Source: Hahella sp.
GTDB lineage: Bacteria; Pseudomonadota; Gammaproteobacteria; Pseudomonadales; Oleiphilaceae
Direction: 5' to 3'
NCBI GenBank assembly: GCA_028280065.1
Contig: JANQMN010000004.1
Span: forward strand, 1 to 64,000
Length of the DNA: 64,000 bases
The translations under genes were made by a program, and so were the position numbers. Below the pieces are notes generated by a model that was given only the letters and a program-made list of their open reading frames with translations, was not told where the DNA came from and made no database searches. Within the stretch, counting starts at the first letter, position 1. Every line of letters begins with the position of its first letter. This document shows, in pieces, positions 1-9,150 of the stretch.

Positions 1-457
1 TACCCTGACCATCGATCACTGTCAGAACTTCGTTCTCTGGTAGATCAGTTGACTTTTCTTCCTGTAATTGCCGTCGATGATGCTGTTCTTCCCTATACAG
101 AACATAGGCTCGTGCGACTTTTTGAAAACCAAGACGCATCAAGCCTAGTTCCACCAGGTCCTGTAAATCCTCAATATCTACAGCTCCACCAGAGGGTAAG
201 CGCTTGTTCAGACGTTGAACGATGTCTTCGCAGATTAGGATAATGGTGTTACGTACCCTGGATGAGCCCGATACTTCAGAGCCTTCTACTGCCAGGAATG
301 CCTTAGTCATTGCATTGGCGAGTTTTGAGGCATCAAAAGGCACACGATCTCCATTACGTTTTATAACTTGTAGTAAGGAGGCTTTTGCATTTGAAGATAT
401 TGAAGAAAAGGGCGTATCAGGAGCTAAGGTTTTACCCAACGAGAGAGGTTCAGGCAT
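1..457 (-). CDS. nrdA: Class Ia ribonucleotide reductase alpha subunit, 5' part (runs off the left edge)
   Basis: The reverse strand reads open from an ATG at 457 to base 1, giving 152 codons without a stop. The translation opens with an ATP-cone: LQVIKRNGDRVPFDASKLA, then AMTKAFLAVEG, then VDIEDLQDLVELGLMRLG and KVARAYVLYREEQ. This matches the N-terminal allosteric domain of the NrdA type found in Pseudomonas relatives. NrdA reduces ribonucleoside diphosphates with a diiron-tyrosyl partner, NrdB, and needs no cobalamin. The catalytic domain lies outside the window. A cobalamin riboswitch sits in the leader, which suggests that this B12-independent enzyme is switched off when cobalamin can support a class II enzyme. 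The ATG at 470 is excluded because its frame stops after six codons. Confidence 0.88.
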   Translation of the reverse strand, partial: MPEPLSLGKTLAPDTPFSSISSNAKASLLQVIKRNGDRVPFDASKLANAMTKAFLAVEGSEVSGSSRVRNTIILICEDIVQRLNKRLPSGGAVDIEDLQDLVELGLMRLGFQKVARAYVLYREEQHHRRQLQEEKSTDLPENEVLTVIDGQG

Positions 458-694
458 GATGTTGTCCCATGTTTAAGTCGCGATTTTTTCCGCCCGGCGA
501 CAAAACAAATAGGACCTTACGTTAGCTTATGCTAACCCAACCCACCGATTGAACATTCGCTATAAATTCATAGACAAATTATCTAGTTTTCATCCTGAAA
601 CATGCATTCCTAGACGGACACTACCCAGATTCAAACCAGCGGGGTTACGTGGTCACTCCAAAGTCTCATTTCGCGAAGACGGAAGTTTTTATCT

Positions 695-900
695 GGCAGG
701 TATTCGGACTTAGGAGCTTTAGACAGGTCACTTAACCTATCTTGGTTCTACGGCGACGACTTCCCATTCCTACTTTGATTATTCATGGCATGAACAGTGT
801 CTTGGTATTTACCTATGTCGCTTTCGTTCTCCATTACCGCTGCGCGTCAGTTCCGGATTTACACCGGATTCCCTTTTCAGTGGCCACACTGGGATCGCTC
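695..900 (-). promoter_or_regulatory. Cobalamin (adenosylcobalamin-type) riboswitch in the nrdA leader
   Basis: Read on the minus strand, the stretch contains in order GCCACTG, a GGGAA run, CCGGTGTAAATCCGGAACTG, the B12-box-like GCAGCGGTAA, a GGGAAG element and a closing AAGTCCGAATACCTGCC. These are the conserved blocks of the cobalamin riboswitch in the right order and spacing. The 240-bp stretch between it and the nrdA start (458-694) is the untranslated leader and holds no gene. In other bacteria cobalamin riboswitches repress B12-independent isozymes; that role here is inferred from the gene downstream. Confidence 0.9.
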
Positions 901-1118
901 TTCTAAAACGAACACCCCATATATGCACTCACAACCAGATACGCACACCATATATTGTGCTTTAGAGGATGTAAAGTAGGAGTTTTATGATAGATAGAAT
1001 TTTTCTGTAGGGACCTTTTTATCTTGTAGGTACCCTTTTTCTTATAGGTATCGATAGCGCCCATCGAACCGCTGTCGATAACTTATTAATCGGAATGCGT
1101 TATCTCTCTATACAACAT

Positions 1119-1182
1119 CTACGTCAATTGACGTATTTTCTTAATGATATTGCATTATCAATAATGTGAGTGACGTTTCAGC
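1119..1182. repeat. Upstream copy of a duplicated regulatory segment with a perfect 16-bp palindrome
   Basis: TACGTCAATTGACGTA (1120-1135) is a perfect palindrome. Twenty-five bases after its start comes TGATATTGCATTATCA (1145-1160), an inverted repeat, and the segment ends in GTTTCAGC. The same arrangement recurs exactly 386 bp downstream at 1505-1568. The rest of 901-1618 shows no gene. The copies probably mark operator/promoter modules for amiF, but the regulator is unknown. Confidence 0.6.
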
Positions 1183-1466
1183 TTAACGCTGCTTAGTCAT
1201 TGCTCATGCTGTTTAAACACGTGAGTAATTACCCTTTTTTTATATACCTAACACTGTTTTCAGATTGGTTCCAATGAAGCCTTTGAAAAAAGCTTGCAGT
1301 CTCCATTCTGAAGCAGACCGCTTTGTTTGCCCCCTCTTTCTCGTTTGATAGAAAGCGAAATTCAACCATGCCTAAAAGCAACTGCTAAGACAATCCCAAT
1401 CAACATCACCGCCGGAGAACAGTCCAGCATAGAGCTCTCTACAAAGAGATAAATATATTTAATATC

Positions 1467-1484
1467 ATTTACATACAACATATC
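1467..1484 (-). promoter_or_regulatory. Weak candidate Zur half-site in the amiF leader
   Basis: On the minus strand GATATGTTGTA (1474-1484) matches the left half of the Zur boxes seen elsewhere in the window exactly. The right half is poor: about 12 of 18 positions agree with the window consensus. It lies about 135 bp before amiF. I would not count it as a Zur box without binding data. Confidence 0.25.
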
Positions 1485-1504
1485 TGCGCTTTTAAGAACA
1501 GTTG

Positions 1505-1568
1505 CTACGTCATATGACGTATTTCCTTATTGATACTCCACTATCAAAAATAGAGGGGAGGTTTCAGC
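1505..1568. repeat. Downstream copy of the duplicated regulatory segment, next to amiF
   Basis: TACGTCATATGACGTA (1506-1521) is again a perfect 16-bp palindrome, with two central bases changed relative to the upstream copy. TGATACTCCACTATCA (1531-1546) repeats the second inverted element at the same 25-base offset, and GTTTCAGC closes the unit. This copy ends about 50 bp before the amiF start, where an operator could act directly. Confidence 0.6.
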
Positions 1569-1618
1569 ACCTTCTTTGCTTTTCTCTTTGTACTATTTTT
1601 TGATTGTGGAGATTTATT

Positions 1619-2626
1619 ATGGCGAGTACAGGTAGTGTAAGTTCTTGGGATGAAGCACTTCTAGTGGCAATGATTCAATATCCCGTTCCGGTGATATCCG
1701 GACCGGAAGATATTCAGGTTCAGGTTGATCAAATTTGCAAAGCAGTCGGTACCACTAAGGCAGGTTACCCTGATGTCGACCTGATTGTATTTCCGGAATA
1801 TTCAACACAGGGACTCAACACATCCATCTGGACCTATGATGAAATGTTGTTGTCGGTGGATAGCCCGGTTGTTGGGCGGTTTAAGGAAGCTTGCATAGAG
1901 AACAAGGTATGGGGCGTTTTCTCTATCATGGAGCAAAATGAAGACCCAGCAAAACCACCCTACAACACGGCGTTGATTATCAATAGTGATGGTGAGATTG
2001 CCCTTCACTATCGCAAGCTGCAACCTTGGGTGCCGATCGAACCCTGGTCACCGGGAAACTATGGCATGCCTGTCTGTGACGGCCCTAAGGGCTCGAAGCT
2101 GGCTGTCTGTATTTGTCACGATGGCATGTTCCCAGAGTTGGCACGCGAGGCGGCTTATAAAGGTGCCAACGTGTACATCCGCATCTCGGGATACTCAACC
2201 CAAGTGAATGACCAATGGATTTGGACCAATCGAACAAATGCCTGGCATAACTTGATGTACACCATATCCGTCAACCTGGCTGGTTATGATGGTGTGTTCT
2301 ACTACTTCGGTGAAGGTACCGTCTGTAACTACGACGGCAATGTTATACAGCAGGGACATCGTAATCCTTGGGAAATTGTTACCGCAGAACTATTCCCCAA
2401 GCTTGTGGATAAGGCTCGAGAAAACTGGGCACTGGAAAACAACGTTTTCAACGTGGGATGTCGTGCTTATGTTGGCAAACCAGGCGGTGAAAAGGAGAAC
2501 TATCTGACTTGGGTCGCAGACCTTGCTGAAGGCAAGTACAAGTTGCCTTGGGATGAAAAAATCAAAATCAGGGACGGTTGGAAATACTACCCAGAGGGCG
2601 TTAAACTTGGTCCCATGCCTAAATAG
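1619..2626 (+). CDS. amiF: Formamidase (AmiF, nitrilase superfamily)
   Basis: The enzyme hydrolyses formamide to formate and ammonia in the cytoplasm. The 335-residue product follows the Helicobacter AmiF family along its full length: [12 protein letters not shown] carries catalytic Glu60, [16 protein letters not shown] carries Lys133, and AVCICHDGM carries Cys166, the same numbering as in the characterised enzyme. The start is the ATG at 1619, seven bases after GTGGAG; a TTG five codons upstream has no comparable binding site. A strong terminator follows directly, so the gene is probably monocistronic. Two copies of a palindromic element lie upstream. A role in nitrogen supply is expected; a link to the zinc genes downstream is only positional. 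Confidence 0.93.
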   Translation: MASTGSVSSWDEALLVAMIQYPVPVISGPEDIQVQVDQICKAVGTTKAGYPDVDLIVFPEYSTQGLNTSIWTYDEMLLSVDSPVVGRFKEACIENKVWGVFSIMEQNEDPAKPPYNTALIINSDGEIALHYRKLQPWVPIEPWSPGNYGMPVCDGPKGSKLAVCICHDGMFPELAREAAYKGANVYIRISGYSTQVNDQWIWTNRTNAWHNLMYTISVNLAGYDGVFYYFGEGTVCNYDGNVIQQGHRNPWEIVTAELFPKLVDKARENWALENNVFNVGCRAYVGKPGGEKENYLTWVADLAEGKYKLPWDEKIKIRDGWKYYPEGVKLGPMPK

Positions 2627-2642
2627 GATGCACCTTTGATTG

Positions 2643-2666
2643 GCGCCTGTTTGTTAGGCGCTTTTT
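2643..2666 (+). terminator. Rho-independent terminator after amiF
   Basis: GCGCCT (2643-2648), a seven-base loop and AGGCGC (2656-2661) form a perfect six-base-pair stem followed directly by TTTTT. It lies 17 bp after the amiF stop. Confidence 0.85.
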
Positions 2667-2691
2667 CAATGGGATTAGAAGCTGCTTTCAC

Positions 2692-3069
2692 ATGGCTAAA
2701 CAACGAAACACCCAACAGCGCCAAATAATTGAATCCATTCTTCGTGAGACTGATCACCCACTATTACCTAAGGAACTATTAGAAATAGCGCATCAGTCGC
2801 TCCCCAGCCTGGGTATTGCCACTGTTTTCAGGGCACTAAAAGACCTGGTAAAAGAGGGTGTCGCCCATCCGGTTCACATATGTTGCGAACCTACGCGATA
2901 TGAGGGTGCCCGCGACCATCACCACCATTTTAAATGTCTGGATTGTGGAACCGTATTTGATTTGCATAGCTGTACTGGGAATCTAGAGAGTATGCTACCG
3001 AGTAACTTTCAACTGCTTGCTCACGACATTACCCTATTTGGTAAGTGCGCTGATTGCACTAGCCATTAG
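2692..3069 (+). CDS. Fur-family transcriptional regulator, not the window's Zur
   Basis: This is a 125-residue Fur-family protein. A winged-helix DNA-binding half (about 1-75, with TVFRALKDLVKEG) is followed by a dimerisation half carrying DHHHHFKCLDCGTVFDL and a C-terminal CADC pair, so the structural CxxC...CxxC zinc site appears present. It is shorter and clearly different from the Zur-like protein at 25361-25837. It sits alone between the amiF terminator and the Zur-boxed nicO operon. It could be a second metal regulator, or a PerR/Irr-like regulator, and the target is not visible. No Zur box lies directly before it. Confidence 0.82.
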   Translation: MAKQRNTQQRQIIESILRETDHPLLPKELLEIAHQSLPSLGIATVFRALKDLVKEGVAHPVHICCEPTRYEGARDHHHHFKCLDCGTVFDLHSCTGNLESMLPSNFQLLAHDITLFGKCADCTSH

Positions 3070-3104
3070 TTACTACAACGCCAGATCAAAAACCAATCTC
3101 AGAA

Positions 3105-3125
3105 CTGTTCGTAACAGCTATTTTT
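3105..3125 (+). terminator. Possible weak terminator after the Fur-family gene
   Basis: CTGTT, a CGT loop and AACAG (3105-3117) are followed by CTATTTTT. The stem is only five base pairs, so the call is tentative. Confidence 0.4.
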
Positions 3126-3401
3126 ACGGACTGTTTTTACATTAGAAATGCGGTTTCGCTAAGATAAAAAAGGACAGGGGGGGAATGACAATAGATTCTT
3201 TCCTAACCGCTCAACGTATGAAGGCTTTTCATCAAAAAACTGCAAAAAACGATGCAGCTTTGTAAAACGCTGAAATAATGCCGGCCAGAAATTGCAAAGA
3301 CGGGTATCAGATTCAATAACGGCACCTAATTCTGAATCAAATAATTAACATACCTTATTTAGCTGCTAATAAGTTAGGTAATCAAGTAGTCATGCCAAAG
3401 A

Positions 3402-3419
3402 GATATGTTATATCATATC
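3402..3419 (+). promoter_or_regulatory. Zur box before nicO-pyrC2-folE2-thrS2
   Basis: GATATGTTATATCATATC is the best-formed copy in the window. With the flanking A and T it makes a 20-bp inverted repeat with one mismatched pair in each half. It lies 49 bp before the nicO start. I use it as the reference for the other boxes. The assignment to Zur rests on the genes it precedes and on the general AT-rich palindromic form of gammaproteobacterial Zur sites. Confidence 0.85.
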
Positions 3420-3467
3420 TATACTTTATTAGCTGGGCTGTATGATTTTCGTTCTTAGGAATTTAGT

Positions 3468-4559
3468 GTGAATAAAGAATCAAGCATGAGGCGATCGACC
3501 TCCTCTGTACAAACCTCCTATTTTGGAAAGACTTCGAAGTTTGTGGTTTTAGGTGTCATGGTGGCCTTAGGGATTACCATCTATAGCCAATGGCCCGAAT
3601 TTGTTTTAACCAGTGTTGAATGGCAGAAAACACTACATGCCATGTTGGCCAGTCATATTAGCGCAGTGTCTAATGATGCGATTAAGTACGGCAGTGCACT
3701 TATCGCATTGAGTTTCTTCTACGGCGTTTTTCATGCTGTAGGGCCAGGTCATGGAAAGGCGGTTATCGTCACCTACCTAGGAACCAATAAAGAGAACATG
3801 AAAAAGGGCATTTTCATTTCTTTAGCTGCCGCCATACTTCAGTCCATTGTTGCCATTGTCCTAGTGAGCGCGTTAGCCAGACTTTTGCAGTTCAAGCTAT
3901 CGGAAGTTCACAATTATGGTAACGATATGACATTGGTGAGTTATATCTTGGTAATTTTTTTGGGCGCAATGCTCATTGTGACTTCAATCAGCCGACTCAT
4001 TAAGCTTCGTCTTTCACAGAAACAAAAAAAAGCGAGTAAAATTACCCATAAGCCGGATCATACGAAATCTCATACCCATAATAATCCGGATCACCATTCT
4101 TATCATAACCACTCGCATGACCATCATGAGCATTCAAATGATCATGACCATACTCATGGGTCTAATTGTGGCTGTTCACATGCCCATGCACCGAAACAAA
4201 ATCAATCTGCTTTACAAACGCTTACTGTCATTTTATCCATGGGTTTCAGACCCTGTTCAGGTGCGATTCTGGTCTTAATTTTCGCTCATTTGATTGGCGT
4301 TTATTATTACGGTGTAGTTGCGACCCTTATGATGGGGATTGGGACTGGCATCACGGTCAGTTTTATTGCCATTGGGACAATGTATGCCCGCTCTTGGTTG
4401 GAACGCTTCGCAAGCGAATCAGGCCGGATAAGCATTTTCACGCGTTACTCAGTCTCAACATACATCCGGCTCATTGGCGGTACTATTCTCGTCTTTTTAG
4501 GTTGGAGCTTTTTTAATGCGGCATCAGTGATCACCTCTGCCCATCCTTTGTTCCAATAG
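3468..4559 (+). CDS. NicO-family metal permease with histidine-rich loop
   Basis: The product has about six to seven membrane segments and the two signatures of the NicO/RcnA nickel-cobalt transporter family: HAVGPGHGKAV and GFRPCSGAI. A long cytoplasmic or periplasmic loop of alternating His and Asp (roughly residues 190-240) separates the two halves and should bind divalent metal. The GTG at 3468 is preceded by AGGA at a good distance; an ATG six codons in is possible. Family members move nickel or cobalt, but the Zur box directly upstream and the pyrC2, folE2 and thrS2 genes behind it point to zinc. A second copy lies at 45751-46755. Direction of transport is not shown by sequence. Confidence 0.85.
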   Translation: MNKESSMRRSTSSVQTSYFGKTSKFVVLGVMVALGITIYSQWPEFVLTSVEWQKTLHAMLASHISAVSNDAIKYGSALIALSFFYGVFHAVGPGHGKAVIVTYLGTNKENMKKGIFISLAAAILQSIVAIVLVSALARLLQFKLSEVHNYGNDMTLVSYILVIFLGAMLIVTSISRLIKLRLSQKQKKASKITHKPDHTKSHTHNNPDHHSYHNHSHDHHEHSNDHDHTHGSNCGCSHAHAPKQNQSALQTLTVILSMGFRPCSGAILVLIFAHLIGVYYYGVVATLMMGIGTGITVSFIAIGTMYARSWLERFASESGRISIFTRYSVSTYIRLIGGTILVFLGWSFFNAASVITSAHPLFQ

Positions 4560-4684
4560 GAAAACAGCATGCCTTGCAATCCAGAGGGTTCATTCATGCA
4601 CTTCAAATGATGTGCTCGATTAATTGTCATCTGCATGAAAATAGAAAGAGCAGCATTAATATTGTTTGAGAGTATATCCAAAAC

Positions 4685-6019
4685 ATGACAACAACACTGA
4701 TCAAAGACGCCTGCCTTGTTAACGAAGGCGAAATCCGCGAAGTGGACCTACGGATTAAAAACCAACGAATAGAGAAAATAGCACCTTCCATATCGGCAAT
4801 GGAAAATGACGCTGTAGTAGAAGCAAAAGGTTATTGGCTTCTGCCGGGCATGATCGATGATCAGGTCCATTTCCGAGAGCCAGGCCTAACTCATAAAGGT
4901 TGCATCGCCACTGAGTCACGTGCTGCAGTCGCAGGTGGTATTACCAGCTATATGGAAATGCCGAACGTCAAACCAGCAACAACGAACATCAGTGCTATTG
5001 AAGAAAAGCTGGCGATTGCCTCCCGAGATTCTTTTGCAAACTATGCGTTTTACCTTGGAGCAACCGAAGACAATCTTGAAGATATCAAGGCAATCGATCC
5101 CGAGAAGGTGTGCGGTGTTAAAGTATTTATGGGGGCATCGACCGGCAATCTACTAGTTGAGAACCCCACTGCCTTGGAGGCTATTTTTCGGGAATGCCCA
5201 GTGTTGATATCGACGCATTGTGAAAGTGGACCTGTGATTGCAGAAAACCTCAACAAGCTAAAGCAGAAAGACCGTGCAATCACGATTCATGATCATCCCA
5301 TCATTCGTGATGATGAGGCCTGTTTTGCCTCTTCCTCTTATGCCGTGCAGTTGGCAAAGAAATATGGTAGCCAGTTGAATGTGTTACACATTACAACGGC
5401 GAAGGAGCTAAGCCTTTTTGAGGCGGGCCCGATTCAAAACAAAAAAATTACCGCTGAAGCCTGTGTTCATCATTTATGGTTTTGCGACCAAGACTATGAA
5501 CAGCGAGGAAATTTAATCAAATGTAACCCGGCGATAAAAACTCGGCAGGACCGAGATGCTCTCCTTCAGGCTTTAACCAAGAATCAAATTGATATTATCG
5601 CCACTGATCACGCGCCACATACCTTGTCTGAGAAGCAAGAGCCATACTTGAATGCGCCAGCCGGTCTACCACTGGTTCAACATGCCTTGCTAAGCCTACT
5701 GGAGCATGTTCGGAACAAGCGTTTAACTATTGAGCAGGTCGTAGAAAAAACTTCTCATAACCCAGCGATACGTTACCGCGTCGCAGAAAGAGGGTTTCTA
5801 CGGGAAGGATTTTTTGCTGACCTGGTTTTGGTGGACCCTAAAACGCCTACATCGGTATCGCACAACAACACGCTTTATAAATGCCAGTGGACGCCATTTG
5901 ATGGGGTTGAGTTCTCTTCGCGAATCTGTTCGACCTGGGTAAATGGCGAGCTGGTTTTTAATGGCAAGCAAGTTACTGCAAAACCCTCGGCCGCCATGCC
6001 TCTGCACTTTATAGGCTGA
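4685..6019 (+). CDS. pyrC: Dihydroorotase paralogue PyrC2 (zinc-limitation type)
   Basis: This 444-residue amidohydrolase has the class I dihydroorotase motifs DDQVHFREPGLTHKG, GVKVFMGASTGNLL (the metal-bridging lysine), STHCES, VLHITTAKE and IATDHAPHT. The enzyme cyclises carbamoyl-aspartate to dihydroorotate in pyrimidine synthesis. The first metal motif is DQVH instead of the commoner HxH; dihydroorotases of the Bacteroidetes type also have this form, so it need not mean loss of activity. Paralogues of this kind are recurrent members of Zur regulons next to folE2. The gap after nicO is 126 bp with no terminator, and folE2 follows 49 bp later, so co-transcription from the upstream Zur box is likely. 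Confidence 0.87.
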   Translation: MTTTLIKDACLVNEGEIREVDLRIKNQRIEKIAPSISAMENDAVVEAKGYWLLPGMIDDQVHFREPGLTHKGCIATESRAAVAGGITSYMEMPNVKPATTNISAIEEKLAIASRDSFANYAFYLGATEDNLEDIKAIDPEKVCGVKVFMGASTGNLLVENPTALEAIFRECPVLISTHCESGPVIAENLNKLKQKDRAITIHDHPIIRDDEACFASSSYAVQLAKKYGSQLNVLHITTAKELSLFEAGPIQNKKITAEACVHHLWFCDQDYEQRGNLIKCNPAIKTRQDRDALLQALTKNQIDIIATDHAPHTLSEKQEPYLNAPAGLPLVQHALLSLLEHVRNKRLTIEQVVEKTSHNPAIRYRVAERGFLREGFFADLVLVDPKTPTSVSHNNTLYKCQWTPFDGVEFSSRICSTWVNGELVFNGKQVTAKPSAAMPLHFIG

Positions 6020-6068
6020 CTACAAACTAAACCCTCATCATTTGATTAAATTCTCTAAACGGAAAACT

Positions 6069-6986
6069 ATGTTTAATCCAGCCTTGTTACCGGACATTAC
6101 TTCTCATCATGTTGCAGAGATTCCTAAGCCCCTACAATGGGTAGGGATGGAAGATATCTCTATTCCACTTTTTATTACAACCCACGAAAGAGTGCAGCAG
6201 CAAATTAAGGCTGAAGCGGCTCTCTATGTCAGTCTTGATAAGCATGAAGCCAAAGGGATTCATATGTCGAGGCTGCATGTTGCGTTGAACCAGACGCTCG
6301 CTGGCCGTTGTCTGGAACCTGAAAACGTAGACTCCTTGCTGAAAGAAATGGTGCAATCCCAAGGTGGGATCAGTGATAGTGCTCGAATAGTTCTAGATTT
6401 CAGTTTGGTTTTGGAAAAAGCATCACTCACCAGTGGTGAAAATGCCTATCAATCATATCCTGTTAAAATAAGTGCTCAGCGAGTTGCCGATGATTTAAGG
6501 ATGGATCTAGAACTCACCATCCCCTATTCAAGTACTTGTCCCTGTTCAGCAGCACTTTCCAGACAACTTTATGGGGAAGCTATTCAAAGACAGTTTTCGA
6601 ATGAAACCATCAATAAAAAAGAGCTGATTAACTGGGTTGTTTCTGAGGCAGGATCTATTGCCACTCCACATAGTCAACGCTCGTATGCATACCTCAAATT
6701 GTCTCTAACCAAAAAACATTGGCCAGATATTGCATCGCTAATTTTTCAACTGGAAGATGTCATAGGAACGCCTGTGCAGACGGCTGTTAAGCGTAAAGAT
6801 GAAAAAGAATTTGCACGCTTGAATGCCGAGAACTTAATGTTTTGTGAGGATGCTGCAAGGCGTATAAAAAGCAGCTTAGAGCAAATGGAATTTGTCTCAG
6901 ATTATTGGTTCAAAGTCGAGCATCAAGAAAGCCTTCACGCCCATAATGCGATAGTCATAGATCAAAAGTTTCCACTTAAAAAATGA
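6069..6986 (+). CDS. folE2: GTP cyclohydrolase IB (zinc-independent type)
   Basis: GCYH-IB converts GTP to dihydroneopterin triphosphate, the first step of folate synthesis, replacing zinc-dependent FolE. The 305-residue product shows the family features: an N-terminal DITSHH, the GIHMSRLH segment, the active-site [14 protein letters not shown] and the C-terminal [17 protein letters not shown]. The enzyme uses other metals such as manganese when zinc is scarce, and folE2 is the classic marker of a Zur regulon. The start is the ATG at 6069; a TTG nine codons upstream gives an atypical lysine-rich extension. It lies between pyrC2 and thrS2. Confidence 0.96.
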   Translation: MFNPALLPDITSHHVAEIPKPLQWVGMEDISIPLFITTHERVQQQIKAEAALYVSLDKHEAKGIHMSRLHVALNQTLAGRCLEPENVDSLLKEMVQSQGGISDSARIVLDFSLVLEKASLTSGENAYQSYPVKISAQRVADDLRMDLELTIPYSSTCPCSAALSRQLYGEAIQRQFSNETINKKELINWVVSEAGSIATPHSQRSYAYLKLSLTKKHWPDIASLIFQLEDVIGTPVQTAVKRKDEKEFARLNAENLMFCEDAARRIKSSLEQMEFVSDYWFKVEHQESLHAHNAIVIDQKFPLKK

Positions 6987-6993
6987 GCAAAAG

Positions 6994-8934
6994 ATGAATC
7001 ACACTGCTATTAATATTACGCTACCCGACGGGTCAACTCGCGAGTACGACAACCCCGTGTCAATCAAAGAAATCGCTGAAAGCATTGGCCCAGGGCTTGC
7101 CAAAAACACCCTAGCTGGGGAAGTGGATGGTGAACTTCGCGATGCCAGTGACAAGATCACAGCCGACGCAAAGCTACGCATTATTACACCGAATGATGAC
7201 GAAGGCCGGGAAATCATCCGTCATTCCTGTGCACATCTGATTGGGCACGCTGTGAAGCAGCTCTTCCCTACTGCAAAAATGGTCATCGGTCCCGTTATTG
7301 AAAATGGCTTTTACTATGATATTGCCTACGAACGCCCTTTTACGGCCGAGGACTTAGCTAAGATCGAAAAGCGCATGGCGTCGCTGATTGCCACTAAATA
7401 TGACGTTGAGAAACGGGTATTGCCAAGAGATGAAGTCATCGAAGTGTTCGAAGATCGTCAAGAAGACTACAAAATTCAACTGGTCAAAGACATGCCCGAC
7501 GTGGCAAGTATGGCCTTGTATTATCATCAGGAATATATTGACATGTGCCGCGGACCCCATGTCCCAAATACACGATTTCTGCAGCACTTTAAATTAACCA
7601 GAACATCAGGGGCCTATTGGCGCGGCGACTCGAATAACGAGCAGTTGCAACGTATTTATGGCACTGCCTGGTCGAACAAAAAAGAACTCCGCGCCCATCT
7701 CAACATGCTGGAGGAAGCAGAAAAGCGGGACCATCGCCGTCTAGGTCGGGAACTAAAGCTATTCCATTTCGAAGATGAAGCCCCTGGTGCCGTTTTTTGG
7801 CATGCGAAAGGCTGGACGTTATTTAACCTTCTTCTTGAATACATGCGTCGACAGCAGGAAAAGGAGGGGTATGAGGAGGTTAATACGCCGGATCTAATGG
7901 ATAGAAGTCTTTGGGAAACATCGGGACATTGGCAAAACTATCGTGCGCATATGTATACCACCGATACGCCTGATGAACGGACGTTAGCGCTTAAGCCCAT
8001 GAGCTGTCCTGGCAGCGTAATAATGTACAGCCACGGACTAAAAAGCTATCGCGATCTACCCATTCGCATGGCTGAATTTGGCAAAGTTCATCGCTATGAA
8101 CCCTCAGGCTCGCTGCATGGTTTGCTGAGAGTCCGCCACTTTACCCAAGACGATGCCCACATATACTGCACCATGGAGCAAATGCAGGATGAGTGTATTC
8201 GGGTAATAGAACTAGTGCTTTCCATTTACCGAGATTTCGGTTTTGAGGACGTACACATCAAACTGTCTACGCGCCCCGATAATAGGATTGGCGATGATAA
8301 CACTTGGGATACTTTGGAATCTGCCTTGTCAACATCGTTGGAGAGCCTTTCTTTATCTTTTCAGATTAGTGAAGGTGAGGGTGCGTTTTATGGCCCCAAG
8401 CTAGAGTTCACCCTTTGTGACTCCATTGGGCGTGATTGGCAGTGTGGCACCTTGCAGGTCGATATGAACTTACCCGGTCGATTCGACCTTTCTTATATTG
8501 ACGAGCATGGACAAAAGCAAGTCCCCGTTATGTTGCATCGCGCCTTGTTTGGTTCGCTAGAGCGTTTCACGGGAATTCTGATTGAACACTACGCAGGTAA
8601 ACTACCTGCATGGCTATCGCCGACGCAAGTCGCCACACTTGCTATTTCTGATAAGTCTCAGGACTATGCTAAAGAAGTCTTTACGGCTTTTAAAACCGCA
8701 GGATTACGTGCAGAGCTGGATGCTGGCCGGGAAAAGATTGGTCACAAAATTCGAGAATATACACTTGGCAAAGTCCCATTTATGGCCATTGTGGGCACCA
8801 AAGAAGCAGAGAGCGGAAAGGTCAACTTACGCCACATAAGTGGTAAAAACTTAGGTGAGTTTACGCTTGTGGACGTTATTGATTACCTAAAGCGAGAAAC
8901 GACACCCCCAGATAACCGGAACTCATCTCAATAA
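6994..8934 (+). CDS. thrS: Threonine-tRNA ligase paralogue
   Basis: The 646-residue product is a full-length ThrRS: TGS domain, editing domain ([16 protein letters not shown]), class II catalytic core and anticodon-binding C-terminus. It starts seven bases after folE2 and closes the operon. The catalytic zinc ligands match E. coli ThrRS: Cys in MSCPGS, His in KVHRYEPSG and His in VMLHRALFG. It is therefore not a zinc-free version. ThrRS duplicates in Zur regulons are known; a tighter zinc affinity or simple dosage is a possible explanation. Since the main thrS normally lies in the infC-rplT region, I infer this is a second copy. Confidence 0.93.
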   Translation: MNHTAINITLPDGSTREYDNPVSIKEIAESIGPGLAKNTLAGEVDGELRDASDKITADAKLRIITPNDDEGREIIRHSCAHLIGHAVKQLFPTAKMVIGPVIENGFYYDIAYERPFTAEDLAKIEKRMASLIATKYDVEKRVLPRDEVIEVFEDRQEDYKIQLVKDMPDVASMALYYHQEYIDMCRGPHVPNTRFLQHFKLTRTSGAYWRGDSNNEQLQRIYGTAWSNKKELRAHLNMLEEAEKRDHRRLGRELKLFHFEDEAPGAVFWHAKGWTLFNLLLEYMRRQQEKEGYEEVNTPDLMDRSLWETSGHWQNYRAHMYTTDTPDERTLALKPMSCPGSVIMYSHGLKSYRDLPIRMAEFGKVHRYEPSGSLHGLLRVRHFTQDDAHIYCTMEQMQDECIRVIELVLSIYRDFGFEDVHIKLSTRPDNRIGDDNTWDTLESALSTSLESLSLSFQISEGEGAFYGPKLEFTLCDSIGRDWQCGTLQVDMNLPGRFDLSYIDEHGQKQVPVMLHRALFGSLERFTGILIEHYAGKLPAWLSPTQVATLAISDKSQDYAKEVFTAFKTAGLRAELDAGREKIGHKIREYTLGKVPFMAIVGTKEAESGKVNLRHISGKNLGEFTLVDVIDYLKRETTPPDNRNSSQ

Positions 8935-9070
8935 ATGGCAAGTCAAGCACGGGATAATGATGGATCATGCTCTAAGTTAAGGTATGAACACTAACCACGA
9001 GATTCAGCCGGAAGCTATATAATACTAACGCCAGTATCTAGCGCCTGATACTCAGAAAGTTCCTTTAGCT

Positions 9071-9108
9071 AGTGTAGTGTCCCATATAGCTATATGGGAC
9101 ACTACACT
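9071..9108. repeat. Perfect 38-bp palindrome before the carbonic anhydrase gene
   Basis: Bases 9071-9089 are the exact reverse complement of 9090-9108, with no loop: the half-site is AGTGTAGTGTCCCATATAG. There is no following T run, so it is not an ordinary terminator. It ends 42 bp before the ATG at 9151. It may be an operator, a cruciform or a strong transcript hairpin. Nothing else is seen in 8935-9150 apart from ordinary AT-rich promoter-like sequence. Confidence 0.8.
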
Positions 9109-9150
9109 GGGTTATACTAGTGGGAAATAACTACAAGTTGCAGGATTGCT

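Noticed and set aside
49-476. Two plus-strand open frames at the left edge
   Set aside because: The minus strand encodes a clear NrdA ATP-cone over the same bases and carries the matching riboswitch.
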